A stretch of 64,000 nt of DNA, from positions 1-64,000 of the forward strand of contig CAMVAT010000002.1 of assembly GCA_947165505.1 (NCBI GenBank). The letters run 5' to 3'. Source of the DNA: an uncultured Prevotellaceae bacterium. Lineage in GTDB: Bacteria > Bacteroidota > Bacteroidia > Bacteroidales > Bacteroidaceae. Made by a program: the position numbers and the translations under genes. Below the pieces are notes generated by a model that saw only the letters and a list, made by a program, of their open reading frames with translations, was not told where the DNA came from and made no database searches. Below, piece after piece: positions 25,551 through 34,967 of this stretch (its first letter is position 1; each line of letters opens with the position of its first letter).

Positions 25551-26618
25551 CTAGTGTTGAGCTTCGAAATCTTTCATGGCCTGGATGAGAGCCTGAACAC
25601 CCTCTACGGTCTGTGCATTGTAGCAAGAAGCACGGAAGCCTCCTACCGAACGGTGTCCCTTGATACCGACCATACCACGCTCGGTAGCAAACTCAAAGAA
25701 GGGTTTCTCCAACTCTTTGTACTCATCGTTCATGACGAAACAGATGTTCATCACCGAACGGTCTTCCTCTGCCACAGTGCCGCGGAAGAGCTTGTTGCGG
25801 TCGATTTCGGCATACAGCATGTCTGCACGCTCGTTGGCGCGACGGTCCATCTCCTCCACACCGCCGTTGCGCTTGAGCCATCTGAGGTTCTCGAGTGCAG
25901 AATAAATGGGCACTACAGGAGGTGTATTAAACATCGACCCTTTCTCAACATGGGTGCGATAGTCAAGCATGGTGGGTATCTGGCGGGGAGCACGGCCCAG
26001 TTTGTCATCTTTCAGGATGATAACCGTAACGCCAGCCATGGCCAGGTTTTTCTGTGCACCGGCATAGATACAATCGTATTTAGACACATCCACCGCACGG
26101 CTGAAGATATCAGAAGACATATCAGCAATGATAGGCACATTGACATCGAGGTCTTTACGGATTTCGGTGCCATAAATGGTATTATTGGTGGTGATATGCA
26201 GGTAGTCAACGTCGTCGGGGCATGTCCAACCCTTGGGGATGAAAGTATAGTTAGCGTCAGCGGAAGAAGCCACTTCTACGACTTCGCCAAAGAGTTTTGC
26301 CTCTTTCATGGCTTTTTTAGCCCATGTACCGGTGTTCAAATAAGCAGCCTTCTTGATCAGGAAGTTATAAGGCACCATACAGAACTCCAACGACGCACCG
26401 CCGCCGAGGAAAATCACGGAATACCCTTCGGGTACATTCAAGAGTTCTTTAATCAGCGCCTCGGCCTCATCGACAACGGGCTGGAAATCTTTTGCTCGAT
26501 GGCTGATCTCCATCAGAGAGAGACCGGAACCATTGAAGTCTAAACACTGTTTGGCTGTGTTCTCAATGACCTCACGGGGAAGCATCGAGGGACCAGCATT
26601 AAAGTTGTACTTCTTCAT
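25551..26618 (-). CDS. serC: Phosphoserine aminotransferase
   Basis: 355 residues. '[16 protein letters not shown]' is the SerC opening; '[19 protein letters not shown]' and the pyridoxal-phosphate lysine in '[13 protein letters not shown]' are present, with '[16 protein letters not shown]' at the C-terminus. It converts 3-phosphohydroxypyruvate and glutamate to phosphoserine. First gene of the serC-serA pair; a promoter (26659-26690) lies ahead. The third enzyme, serB, is at 57 kb. Confidence 0.97.
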   Translation of the reverse strand: MKKYNFNAGPSMLPREVIENTAKQCLDFNGSGLSLMEISHRAKDFQPVVDEAEALIKELLNVPEGYSVIFLGGGASLEFCMVPYNFLIKKAAYLNTGTWAKKAMKEAKLFGEVVEVASSADANYTFIPKGWTCPDDVDYLHITTNNTIYGTEIRKDLDVNVPIIADMSSDIFSRAVDVSKYDCIYAGAQKNLAMAGVTVIILKDDKLGRAPRQIPTMLDYRTHVEKGSMFNTPPVVPIYSALENLRWLKRNGGVEEMDRRANERADMLYAEIDRNKLFRGTVAEEDRSVMNICFVMNDEYKELEKPFFEFATERGMVGIKGHRSVGGFRASCYNAQTVEGVQALIQAMKDFEAQH

Positions 26619-26658
26619 CTGTTTAATTTTTAATATGATAAGATTTAAAACTTGGGTG

Positions 26659-26690
26659 CGAAATTACACTAATTATTTGACATGAGCAAA
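26659..26690 (-). promoter_or_regulatory. Promoter of serC-serA
   Basis: On the - strand TTTG (26690-26687), 20 nt, TAATTTCG (26666-26659), one mismatch in the -7 box. The leader to ATG 26618 is about 34 nt. Confidence 0.6.
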
Positions 26691-26703
26691 TATTTAACAC
26701 TAT

Positions 26704-28023
26704 TTACTTCACCATCTCAACCAAAGTCTTGATTCCCTTGATTTTTTCACCTTTCGTCTGGTTGATGACCGACCTCGCCTTGTCGTATTTGACTGCTACG
26801 TAGGTGAAACGGTCAGTGATGTCTATGCGGCCTATTTCCGAACTTTTCAATCCTCCCTTCTTGCAGAGGAAGCCCACAATGTCGCCCTTGCTCAGTTTAT
26901 CTTTTTTACCTTTGCCGATATATAGCGTAGCCATCTTCGGGGGGAGAGGTTGAGGCAACTGACCGGGAAGCGTAAACTCTTCGATATCCGAAGGCACGAA
27001 AACGGGCAACTGCTCCTCGGGGCCGAGGATGAAAAAGGAATCGCCCGTGTCTTTCCAACGGGCTGTACGTCCGATTCTGTGCACATATTCGTCTTCTCCC
27101 AAAGGCAGATGGTAATGGATGATATGACGCACTTCGGGTATGTCAAGACCACGAGATGCCAAATCGGTAGATATCAAGATGTTGGCAGAGCCATTGCGGA
27201 ATTTGAACAATGCGTCTTCACGCTGTTTCTGATCCATGCCCCCATGATAGGCACTGGTGACAAACCCCGACTGGCGCAAGAACGACTCCGCACGCTGCAC
27301 GCTGTCGCGATAGTTCAGAAATACGATTGAGCTGTCATCGCCCAATGCACAGAGCAGTTGGAACAAGGTGTTGAGTTTATCTTTTTCCTCGCTCTGGAGC
27401 ACATATTCTTTAATCCTTTCATCGGCCTCGTCATTGTCCAGATAGTCGAGCCTGACGGCACTTTCCACATGTACGAAACGAGGTATCTCATTGGCATCGG
27501 TGGCAGACAACAATATACGCCGCTGCACTGCTGGCAATGCGTTCATCGCTTGTTCCATCTCGTCGCGGAAACCCATATTCAGACACTTGTCAAACTCATC
27601 TATCACAAGGTACCGAACGAGGTCTGCACTAAAGTTGCCCTTGCCTATATGATCGTTTAAGCGCCCCGGGGTGGCAAAAAGAATATGCGGGGCACGCTTT
27701 CTCATCTCACGGTGCTCGTCCATTGCTGGGCGCCCCCCGTAAACAGCCATCCCGCGCACGCCGCAACCCATCGACAGAAGCACTTTTTCTGACTGCAACG
27801 CCAGTTCACGGCTGGGAACAATGACAACAGCCTGTACTTGACTGTCATTCTCGTCAACCAATTGCACGACAGGCAGCAGGTAAGCCAGAGTTTTCCCTGA
27901 GCCTGTAGGTGACAAGATGATAACGTCGGCCTTCGACTGCATGATGGCATCAGAGGCCGCAGTCTGCATGGCACTAAGGGCATCAACGCCCAATTTGGAT
28001 AATATCTGTTGTTGAGTCATCAT
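26704..28023 (-). CDS. DEAD-box RNA helicase (DbpA-like)
   Basis: 439 residues. Motif I 'SPTGSGKT', Ia 'VPSRELALQ', Ib 'ATPGRL', II 'VIDEFDKCL' (DEFD rather than DEAD), III 'LLSATD', V 'STDLASRGLD', VI 'HRIGRTAR'. The last ~75 residues ('ATLYIGKGKKDKLSKGDIVGFLCKKGG...') match the DbpA RNA-binding domain that in E. coli targets 23S rRNA. A ribosome-assembly role is therefore likely. Its start overlaps the end of the upstream exported protein gene by 4 nt. Confidence 0.94.
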   Translation of the reverse strand: MMTQQQILSKLGVDALSAMQTAASDAIMQSKADVIILSPTGSGKTLAYLLPVVQLVDENDSQVQAVVIVPSRELALQSEKVLLSMGCGVRGMAVYGGRPAMDEHREMRKRAPHILFATPGRLNDHIGKGNFSADLVRYLVIDEFDKCLNMGFRDEMEQAMNALPAVQRRILLSATDANEIPRFVHVESAVRLDYLDNDEADERIKEYVLQSEEKDKLNTLFQLLCALGDDSSIVFLNYRDSVQRAESFLRQSGFVTSAYHGGMDQKQREDALFKFRNGSANILISTDLASRGLDIPEVRHIIHYHLPLGEDEYVHRIGRTARWKDTGDSFFILGPEEQLPVFVPSDIEEFTLPGQLPQPLPPKMATLYIGKGKKDKLSKGDIVGFLCKKGGLKSSEIGRIDITDRFTYVAVKYDKARSVINQTKGEKIKGIKTLVEMVK

Positions 28024-29234
28024 TTCCTATTCATTTTCATGCGGACACGGTCTATCTCGTCAAATTCTTTTCCCATATTCAGGTTGAGATAGATGGTGTA
28101 GAGCACAGGTACCCATTTCTCCTTCTCATCGGGAGCCAGAGCGCGATAGCGCTCAATATAAGGCCGTGCTTTTTCGTAAAACTCTTGTATCTTACGTCGT
28201 TTTTGACGTGCCCGTTGCGTGACTTTGTCTAATTCTATGGCCTGATTGAAGTAGGCGACACCTATATTGTAATGCGCATCGGCCAACGAGTCGTCTTCAG
28301 CGATCAACTCCTGACATATCCGTATGCATTCGTCATAATTGCCCGTGTTGAGCAAGAGTGTGCTCTCAGCAAACCGGAAGAGCTGGCTCGTACTATCGAT
28401 AGCCAGCGCATAATCGACGGTGGTTGACACCGAATCGACTATATTCTCATCGTTATAATAGTCAATGAGCCGGGGAAAGAAGAACAAAGACTTGGGATAG
28501 CGATAGAAACCCTTGCGCAGCGTTGACACATAAGCTGCCGTATCGTTTCGCGCCTTATATGTTTCAGCCTCATATTGATATATGTATTCAAGTCTGGCCG
28601 TGTCTTTCTCGGCCAGACCGGCATATTTCAACGTCAGCGAATCATTTTTCATTCTATAGCCGCAATAGGTGGCCCAATAAGCGGCTGTGGGCATGAGCGT
28701 ATCATTCTTCAGGAAGTCGTATCCCGTGAAGATAGGCTGCGAATCGGCATCGAGATACATATCAAAAAAGGTGAACGCTTTCTGGTAATCACCCTTTCTG
28801 GTATGAAATGTCCCCCCGTTGTAAATATTCGGACGGTGCGACGCCAGATATTCAGCATGACGCGCTCTATACTTCAGATGCACCACCCCCTTTTTGTCGG
28901 GCATGGCATCGAGAGTGTCGAGTCCTTGCAGGACTATGAACATTTTTTTTGTGATGTTAAACAGAGCTGTCGTATCATATTTCTGTTTGAGATACAACTT
29001 CTCATTACCTTGCTCATACTGTTTTTTGACAGCGTCAAAGTATGTGAGCCATATTTTCTCGTTCAGGCGGTTGGCTGAGTCTTTCTTCAGCAAATCGGCC
29101 ATGAGTTTTTCCGCTTTTTCCAAATCCTTACCGCTCTTGATATAGGTGCGCGCCTGTGCTATCACCTTCTTCTGTGAAAAGGCGCTATCGGAAAAAGAAA
29201 TAATCATCATTAAGAGCAGTAAAAAGCGAGTCAT
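28020..29234 (-). CDS. Exported helical-repeat protein (paralogue of the 29303-30553 product)
   Basis: 404 residues, signal peptide ~1-20 ('...SDSAFSQ'). TPR-like helical repeats throughout, with a late 'SLADAHYNIGVAYFNQAIEL'. The block 'LDAMPDKKGVVHLKYRARHAEYL....YNGGTFHTRKGDYQKAFTFF' aligns with 'FDNMPNEKGKVKPKFHKANQDRL....INGGSYFQDKGDQAST' of the next gene upstream, so the two are diverged paralogues. Overlaps the helicase gene by 4 nt. Periplasmic or surface role unknown. Confidence 0.82.
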   Translation of the reverse strand: MTRFLLLLMMIISFSDSAFSQKKVIAQARTYIKSGKDLEKAEKLMADLLKKDSANRLNEKIWLTYFDAVKKQYEQGNEKLYLKQKYDTTALFNITKKMFIVLQGLDTLDAMPDKKGVVHLKYRARHAEYLASHRPNIYNGGTFHTRKGDYQKAFTFFDMYLDADSQPIFTGYDFLKNDTLMPTAAYWATYCGYRMKNDSLTLKYAGLAEKDTARLEYIYQYEAETYKARNDTAAYVSTLRKGFYRYPKSLFFFPRLIDYYNDENIVDSVSTTVDYALAIDSTSQLFRFAESTLLLNTGNYDECIRICQELIAEDDSLADAHYNIGVAYFNQAIELDKVTQRARQKRRKIQEFYEKARPYIERYRALAPDEKEKWVPVLYTIYLNLNMGKEFDEIDRVRMKMNRK

Positions 29235-29254
29235 CCGTTTGTTATCCTAAATAT

Positions 29255-29286
29255 AAATCTGTTGGGCTGTTATGCCCAACAGATTT
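29255..29286 (-). terminator. Hairpin between the paralogous exported-protein genes
   Basis: A perfect 13-bp stem (29255-29267 with 29274-29286), 6-nt loop, 16 nt past the stop of the 29303-30553 gene. The T run is weak (ATTTATATTT), so it may be a partial terminator or mRNA-stabilising stem that lowers expression of the downstream genes. Confidence 0.6.
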
Positions 29287-29302
29287 CATTCCTATGTGTG
29301 AT

Positions 29303-30553
29303 TTAATGTGTGAGTGCTTCAGCTTCTTTGGTGCGTGCATCTTCAGCACCATAGATTTTATAGTAGCAGCGATAGAGCGGATATGCCCATTTCGATTCGT
29401 TGCTGGGGTCGAGTTGACGTGCCTTCTCCAGATACTCTTTCGACTCATTATAAAGCGGCATGATTTGCTCCATGGCAGCAGGTGCGATACGTCCGGTCTT
29501 ACCTGCGGCTCTGTCTTCGGCTGCAGATGCGCGGTCGTACAGGCAGGCGCCAAGATAAGTAAGAATCTGTGTGTTATCAGGTTGAGTCACAAGCGCATGT
29601 TTGAAATCGGTGACAGCCTCGTCGAGGTTCTGGGCAATCATGGCATTCTGACCGCGGATGGCCCAAACAGTATAGTTGTCAGGGTCAACAGCCAGTTTCT
29701 CGTCAAGCACTTTATCCATCTTGTCTTTCTGGTCCAGGCTTGAATACATCCCGACGAGTGTGCCGAACACGAGTTCATTGCTCTTGTCACGTCCGTAAAT
29801 CTCCTCCAGCTTGCTCACGTAGTTGAGCGAGTCGGCATGTGTCTTGAGGTTCTGCTGTGCCACAGCAAGTTTCAGGTTCATGGCGTCCTTCGCTTTTTCC
29901 GGATCTGCGAGTGCGATGTCGGCATATTTGTCCACACCAGCGAAGTCCTGCTGGCTGTAAGCCATGAGAGCGGCATAGTAGGCGATATTGGTCAGATACT
30001 CATCCTTTGACTTGTCCTGCTCGGCAAAGAGGGGGTCGTTGGCTGTATCCACATACATAGCCCAGCATTTATAGGTGCTTGCCTGGTCGCCTTTGTCCTG
30101 GAAGTAAGAGCCACCGTTGATCAGGTGTGTGCGGAGGCCGAAAAGACGGTCTTGGTTAGCCTTATGGAATTTGGGCTTCACCTTACCCTTTTCGTTGGGC
30201 ATATTATCAAACTTGTCACACTCCGAAGCGGCAGTGTAAGCCTGCTGGAGGGCGGTGTAGAAACCGAGCGTGTCGTAAGGCTCCACCTTGCCCTGCCCGA
30301 GCTGTTCGGCCGTAGCATTGCCAATCTGAATCTGCTGTTCCTTGTTGACTTTGTCAAAAGCCAAGTCGGTGAGTTTGTTGTAAGCCTTTGCCTTTTCTGC
30401 GGCATTGGCCAATGAGTTGAGGTTTGCCTTAAGCAGACTTTCTGCTTCGGGATACGTTTTCGCCTTCATAATTGCTTTGAGGGCGTCGCTGTCGCCAGCG
30501 AAGGCTGTTGAGGCAGATACTGCCATCAAAGCCACGAACAACAATTTTTTCAT
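29303..30553 (-). CDS. Exported TPR-like protein
   Basis: 416 residues; signal peptide 'MKKLLFVALMAVSASTAFA' with cleavage near residue 19. Helical repeats with a canonical TPR pair at ~290-345 ('YTVWAIRGQNAMIAQNLDEAVTDFKHALVTQPDNTQILTYLGACLYDRA' region). A 'LDPSNESKWAYPLYRCYY' end is shared in form with the downstream paralogue ('LAPDEKEKWVPVLYTIYL'). It lies 81 nt downstream of gyrA in the same direction. Probably a periplasmic protein; the role is not evident. Confidence 0.82.
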   Translation of the reverse strand: MKKLLFVALMAVSASTAFAGDSDALKAIMKAKTYPEAESLLKANLNSLANAAEKAKAYNKLTDLAFDKVNKEQQIQIGNATAEQLGQGKVEPYDTLGFYTALQQAYTAASECDKFDNMPNEKGKVKPKFHKANQDRLFGLRTHLINGGSYFQDKGDQASTYKCWAMYVDTANDPLFAEQDKSKDEYLTNIAYYAALMAYSQQDFAGVDKYADIALADPEKAKDAMNLKLAVAQQNLKTHADSLNYVSKLEEIYGRDKSNELVFGTLVGMYSSLDQKDKMDKVLDEKLAVDPDNYTVWAIRGQNAMIAQNLDEAVTDFKHALVTQPDNTQILTYLGACLYDRASAAEDRAAGKTGRIAPAAMEQIMPLYNESKEYLEKARQLDPSNESKWAYPLYRCYYKIYGAEDARTKEAEALTH

Positions 30554-30634
30554 ACTCAGTTAATTAAAGGTTTATGTTATTAAATTGTCTATTTTGGGGG
30601 AATCCGGAAGTTTTGACGTGAAGGAATGAAGATG

Positions 30635-33346
30635 TCAGGCGTTCTTTTCTTCGGTTTCTTCATCGAGTTCTTCCTCGTCAAGGCTCTCGTCATCGACATC
30701 GTCAACATCTATCACCTCGTTTTCGTCTTCAAATTCTTCAAGAAGTTCGTTTTCGTCATCGAAGTCTTCGTCGGCCATTTCATCATCGGCAAGCGGTGCG
30801 GGCGCATCTGCCAAGGTGTCTCTACGGATGCTCTCCGACTTTTGCGCCCACTGTGCGCGGCTCTCCTCTTCGACGGTAGCCTCCAGTTCTGAGCTCATCA
30901 CTTTACAGACACTGGCGATCACATCATTCTTTTTCGTGAGGTTGATGAGTCTGACACCCTGCGTCGCGCGGCCCATGACCCTGCATTCAGCCACCGCCAG
31001 GCGGATGGTGATACCGCTCTTATTGATAATCATCAAGTCGTTCTCGTCAGTGACATTCTTGATGGCCACCAGCCGCCCTGTCTTATCGGTGATATTCAGA
31101 GTCTTGACGCCCTTGCCGCCACGGTTGGTCTTGCGGTAGTCTTCCACCTGCGAGCGTTTGCCATAGCCATTCTCGCTGACCACCATGATGGTCTCCTGGT
31201 CGGCTTGATTGACAACGACCATGCCTACCACCTCATCGTCGCCGCCATCCAGCCTCATACCCCTGACTCCAGTAGCGACACGACCCATCACACGCACGGC
31301 ATTCTCGTCGAAGCGCACGGCACGGCCATTACGGTTGGCAATAATCAGTTCGTTCTTGCCATTCGTCAGGCGCACATCCACCACCTCATCACCTTCCAGG
31401 ATGTTGATGGCGATGACACCGTTGGCTCTGGGACGGCTATATGCTTGCAGACAGGTCTTTTTGATAACACCTTTCTTAGTGGCGAACACCACAAAGTGGG
31501 TGCGCAGGAACTCTGCGTCATTCAGGCCTCGCAAGCGCAGGAAAGCATTGACAGAGTCATCGGTCTCGATGTTGAGCAGGTTCTGAATGGCCCTGCCCTT
31601 CGAGTTCTTGTCGCCTTCGGGTATCTCATAACATTTCAGCCAATAGCAACGCCCTTTCTTCGTGAAGAAGAGCATGGTCTGGTGCATGGTGGCAGGATAG
31701 ATAAACTCTGTGAAATCCTGCTCCCTCGACCTGGCTCCCTTTGAACCGACACCACCACGTGCCTGTTCACGAAATTCGCTCAGCGGCGTGCGTTTGATGT
31801 ATCCCAGATGGCTGACAGTGATCACCACGGGGTCATTGGGATAGAAGTCTTCGGGATTGAACTCTTCTGATGACAGTTTAATCTCGGTACGACGCTCGTC
31901 TCCGTATTTCTCTTTCACCTCATTGAGCTCGTCTTTCATCACTTTCTTGCAAAGCTCCGGGTCGTCCAGGATTTGCTGCAAGTAAGCGATCTGTCTCTCC
32001 AGTTCCTCGTATTCAGCGTGCAACTGCTCGATACGCAGACCCGTGAGTTGCGACAGACGCATATCGACGATGGCCTTCGACTGCAGTTCATCCAGTTCAA
32101 ACCGCGCCTCCAAGTTGCGCTGTGCGTCGGTCGGTGTTTTCGACGCTCTGATGATGTGCACCACTTCGTCGATATTGTCACAGGCGATAATCAAGCCTTC
32201 AAGTATGTGGGCACGCTCTTGCGCTTTTTTCAGTTCAAACTGCGTCCTGCGGATCGTCACATCATGCCGGTGTTCCACAAAATATTTCACACAGTCTTTC
32301 AAAGACAGGAGTCTTGGACGTCCTTTAACCAAAGCGATGCAATTCACAGAGAATGAGCTCTGTAAATTTGTCATCTTAAACAGTTTATTTAAGATCACAT
32401 TAGCATTAGCATCCTTCTTGACATCCACTACAATGCGCATACCTTGGCGACCGGTCTCGTCATTCACGTTAGAGATGCCTTCCAACCGGCCTTCTTTCAC
32501 CAACTCTGCGATGTACTCGATAAGCTGCTGCTTATTGACGCCATAAGGGATTTCCGTCACAACGATTTTATCATGCGACTCCGAACTTTCTATTTCTGCC
32601 TTGGCACGCATGACAATGCGTCCGCGCCCCGTTTCGTAAGCGTCTCTGACACCCTGAATACCATAGATATAGGCTCCTGTGGGGAAATCGGGTGCCGGAA
32701 TATACTGCATGAGTCCGTCGGTGTCGATGTCGGGGTTGTCGATATAGGCACAACATCCATCGATGACCTCTCTCAGGTTGTGTGTAGGTATATTGGTGGC
32801 CATACCCACGGCGATACCGTTGCCGCCGTTGACCAACAGGTTAGGCACTTTTGTCGGCATGACGACGGGTTCTTGCAGTGAGCCGTCGAAGTTGGGCTGC
32901 ATATCCACGGTGTCCTTTTCCAAGTCGTCCATGATGTGCTCACCCATCTTAGAGAGTCTGCACTCTGTGTAACGCATGGCTGCAGGTGAGTCGCCGTCAA
33001 CGGAACCGAAGTTACCCTGTCCGTCCACCAACGTGTATCTCATGTTCCAATCCTGTGCCATACGCACCAATGCGCCATATACAGAGCTGTCGCCATGGGG
33101 ATGGTATTTACCAAGCACCTCGCCTACGACACGCGCACATTTTTTATAAGGTTTGTCACTGGTGTTGCCGATGCCCATCATGCTGAAGAGGATACGGCGA
33201 TGAACGGGCTTAAAGCCGTCACGCACATCAGGTAGCGCACGCGCTACAATGACCGACATAGAATAGTCAATGTAGGAGGATTTCATCTCCTCCTCGATGT
33301 TAATTTTAATAATTCTGTCCTGATCGAAAGTTTGATTCTCGTCCAT
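30635..33346 (-). CDS. gyrA: DNA gyrase subunit A
   Basis: 903 residues. 'SYIDYSMSVIVARALPDVRDGFKPVHRRIL' opens the breakage-reunion domain, 'HPHGDSSVYGALVRMAQDW' follows and the catalytic Tyr is in 'AAMRYTECRL'. The C-terminal beta-pinwheel begins near 'EQARGGVGSKG', the GyrA box of gyrase rather than topoisomerase IV. The last ~60 residues are almost all Asp/Glu, an acidic tail. With GyrB it introduces negative supercoils. No gyrB is nearby. The upstream 190 nt hold paired GCCGTTTA repeats 20 bp apart (33390, 33410). Confidence 0.97.
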   Translation of the reverse strand: MDENQTFDQDRIIKINIEEEMKSSYIDYSMSVIVARALPDVRDGFKPVHRRILFSMMGIGNTSDKPYKKCARVVGEVLGKYHPHGDSSVYGALVRMAQDWNMRYTLVDGQGNFGSVDGDSPAAMRYTECRLSKMGEHIMDDLEKDTVDMQPNFDGSLQEPVVMPTKVPNLLVNGGNGIAVGMATNIPTHNLREVIDGCCAYIDNPDIDTDGLMQYIPAPDFPTGAYIYGIQGVRDAYETGRGRIVMRAKAEIESSESHDKIVVTEIPYGVNKQQLIEYIAELVKEGRLEGISNVNDETGRQGMRIVVDVKKDANANVILNKLFKMTNLQSSFSVNCIALVKGRPRLLSLKDCVKYFVEHRHDVTIRRTQFELKKAQERAHILEGLIIACDNIDEVVHIIRASKTPTDAQRNLEARFELDELQSKAIVDMRLSQLTGLRIEQLHAEYEELERQIAYLQQILDDPELCKKVMKDELNEVKEKYGDERRTEIKLSSEEFNPEDFYPNDPVVITVSHLGYIKRTPLSEFREQARGGVGSKGARSREQDFTEFIYPATMHQTMLFFTKKGRCYWLKCYEIPEGDKNSKGRAIQNLLNIETDDSVNAFLRLRGLNDAEFLRTHFVVFATKKGVIKKTCLQAYSRPRANGVIAINILEGDEVVDVRLTNGKNELIIANRNGRAVRFDENAVRVMGRVATGVRGMRLDGGDDEVVGMVVVNQADQETIMVVSENGYGKRSQVEDYRKTNRGGKGVKTLNITDKTGRLVAIKNVTDENDLMIINKSGITIRLAVAECRVMGRATQGVRLINLTKKNDVIASVCKVMSSELEATVEEESRAQWAQKSESIRRDTLADAPAPLADDEMADEDFDDENELLEEFEDENEVIDVDDVDDESLDEEELDEETEEKNA

Positions 33347-33515
33347 GTTACATTTGTTATAGGCTCAAAAGGCAAAAACGGTCTAAAATGCCGTTTATTT
33401 TCGTTTTAAGCCGTTTAATCGTTTTTTCAAGGTGCTAAATTACACCAAAAAAACGACATTGAAAAAGTTTTCGATGAAAATATGGCAAAAATTAAGCTTT
33501 ATTAGGTGTAGGAAT

Positions 33516-33542
33516 AAAAAAAATAGCCTTTTGGGCTATTTT
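33516..33542 (-). terminator. Rho-independent terminator of the sigma-factor operon
   Basis: On the - strand AAAATAGCC, a 5-nt loop, GGCTATTTT and a T run to 33516. The first arm overlaps the last codons and stop of the 33536-33967 gene. Confidence 0.88.
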
Positions 33543-33967
33543 CTGTGCGTGACCTTTTGAAAATACCGCTTATTGAAAAGCTTTTCTGCCTTGATAAGGC
33601 CGTACACTTTTTGGGCGGGAAGCACCCTCATGAGCTTTCTATGATAGGTCTGCTGAAGTGTTTTCATTTCGATGGAGATGCGGTCCATCTCTTCGATGGC
33701 TTCGGCGTATGCCTTATCACTTGAACCGTTGAACCTCCTGTATTTTCCCATTTGCTTGAAGAGCTCTTGCTTCTTTTTCAAGAATTCTTCATATAGGGGC
33801 ACCACCGCTTTTCGTTCTTCTGACGACAAATCTAATTCGCCGACAACAAAATCGACCAATTCATGACGGAATTTCACGGGGTCGAATTTCGGCTTGTTCG
33901 TCTGGGCGTATGCCGTATGGAGTAAAAGGCATGCCAGCAAGGTCAGTATGATTCTTTTTGCTTTCAT
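33536..33967 (-). CDS. Small exported Spy/CpxP-like helical protein
   Basis: 143 residues, signal peptide ending 'HTAYAQ' (~22). The mature part is all helix with 'LDLSSEERKAVVPLYEEFLKKKQELF' and 'MRVLPAQKVYGLIKAEKLF', the pattern of periplasmic LTXXQ/Spy-type proteins, which act as chaperones or stress sensors. It is the last gene of the run with sigma and anti-sigma factors (2-nt gap to the anti-sigma gene), fitting an extracytoplasmic sensing role. The family assignment is by shape, not by strong motif. Confidence 0.75.
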   Translation of the reverse strand: MKAKRIILTLLACLLLHTAYAQTNKPKFDPVKFRHELVDFVVGELDLSSEERKAVVPLYEEFLKKKQELFKQMGKYRRFNGSSDKAYAEAIEEMDRISIEMKTLQQTYHRKLMRVLPAQKVYGLIKAEKLFNKRYFQKVTHRK

Positions 33968-33969
33968 TT

Positions 33970-34338
33970 TTAATAACTTTCAGACATATAGGCATAGAGC
34001 TCGTCGTCGTCAATCATCAAGTTATCGGCAGCAACCTGTATTTCATCGGTCGTCATGGCATCCGCTTTCACGCCGGCGGAGGCGACTGGGGCGATCTGCG
34101 CAGTCTCAGGCGTATGACGCATGAAAAAGAGTGAGGCCCCGCCGATGAGTGCGGCCATACATGCTGCAGCCCACACCGGATGCTTAAAGATGAACAGCTT
34201 GCGCTTCCTTACGGGCAACTCTTCTGGTATCTGAGCCATCACCCTCTCCGTGAGATGGTCAAAATAGCCGTCCGGAACCCGAAACGATCGTTTTCCCCTC
34301 AAATTCAGGAATTGCTCTTCTGTCATATTTGGTTTCAT
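33970..34338 (-). CDS. Putative anti-sigma factor, single membrane span
   Basis: 122 residues from ATG 34338. N-terminal cytosolic part with 'LNLRGKRSFRVPDGYFDHLTERVMAQIP', one transmembrane segment ('VWAAACMAALIGGASLFFM', ~62-80), then a short periplasmic tail rich in Asp/Glu. Size, topology and position directly after an ECF sigma gene (69 nt) mark it as the cognate anti-sigma factor. It lacks a recognisable zinc-binding ZAS motif (no HxxxCxxC). 2 nt before the Spy-like gene. Confidence 0.75.
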   Translation of the reverse strand: MKPNMTEEQFLNLRGKRSFRVPDGYFDHLTERVMAQIPEELPVRKRKLFIFKHPVWAAACMAALIGGASLFFMRHTPETAQIAPVASAGVKADAMTTDEIQVAADNLMIDDDELYAYMSESY

Positions 34339-34407
34339 TTTTATATTTGACGCATTTCTATGCAAAAGGTTTAAACACCTTACTAAAAAATGTTAGCATA
34401 CACTCTC

Positions 34408-34956
34408 TTACTGCCTTGCTGTCAGATAATTTTTCACTTTCTGAGCAGCAATATGATAGGATGCCTTCAATGCTCCCTCTGAAGTGTTCAAAATCTGGCT
34501 GATATCGGCATACTTCATGTCATCAAAATAACGCAGGCAGAAGACGGTGCGTTGCACATCAGGCAGTGAGGCCACAGCCTCTTGCAGCAATGCCTGCAAC
34601 CGGTCGCCGTCGAAATAGTCATCACCCATCAGTTGCGATGATACAGCAAGAGCGGTCACGTCGGTCTGGTCTTGCCGCGTTTTTCTCCTTCTGAGCAAAT
34701 CAAGAGATTCGTTGACAGCTATCCTGTGGAGCCATGTTGACAATTTGGATGTCTGTTTGAAATCATCCAGGTTGAGCCATGCCTTCAAAAACGTATTTTG
34801 AAGCACATCGTCAGCGTCTTCATGAGTGAGCACAATCTGGCGGATGATCCAATAAAGCGGCTGACTAAAGTGCCTCACCACCTCAGTAAAAGCCTCTCGC
34901 CGGGTATGTGGGTCGCTCAGCCGTTTCAATGTCAACTGCTCATCGTAATCCATCAT
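34408..34956 (-). CDS. ECF RNA polymerase sigma factor
   Basis: 182 residues. Region 2: 'YWIIRQIVLTHEDADDVLQNTFLKAWLNLDDFKQTSKLSTWLHRIAVNESLDLLRRRK' region, typical sigma-E type. Region 4: 'LPDVQRTVFCLRYFDDMKYADISQIL' with the HTH ending 'SEGALKASYHIA'. It directs RNA polymerase to an envelope-stress-type regulon. Preceded by the L,D-transpeptidase gene (11-nt gap) and followed by its presumed anti-sigma. Two adjacent ATGs (34956, 34953) are possible starts. Confidence 0.95.
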   Translation of the reverse strand: MMDYDEQLTLKRLSDPHTRREAFTEVVRHFSQPLYWIIRQIVLTHEDADDVLQNTFLKAWLNLDDFKQTSKLSTWLHRIAVNESLDLLRRRKTRQDQTDVTALAVSSQLMGDDYFDGDRLQALLQEAVASLPDVQRTVFCLRYFDDMKYADISQILNTSEGALKASYHIAAQKVKNYLTARQ

Positions 34957-34967
34957 GGAAAGATACT

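Noticed and set aside
25554..26543. 329-codon open frame opposite serC
   Set aside because: A long antisense frame over a fully supported serC; composition follows from serC codon bias.
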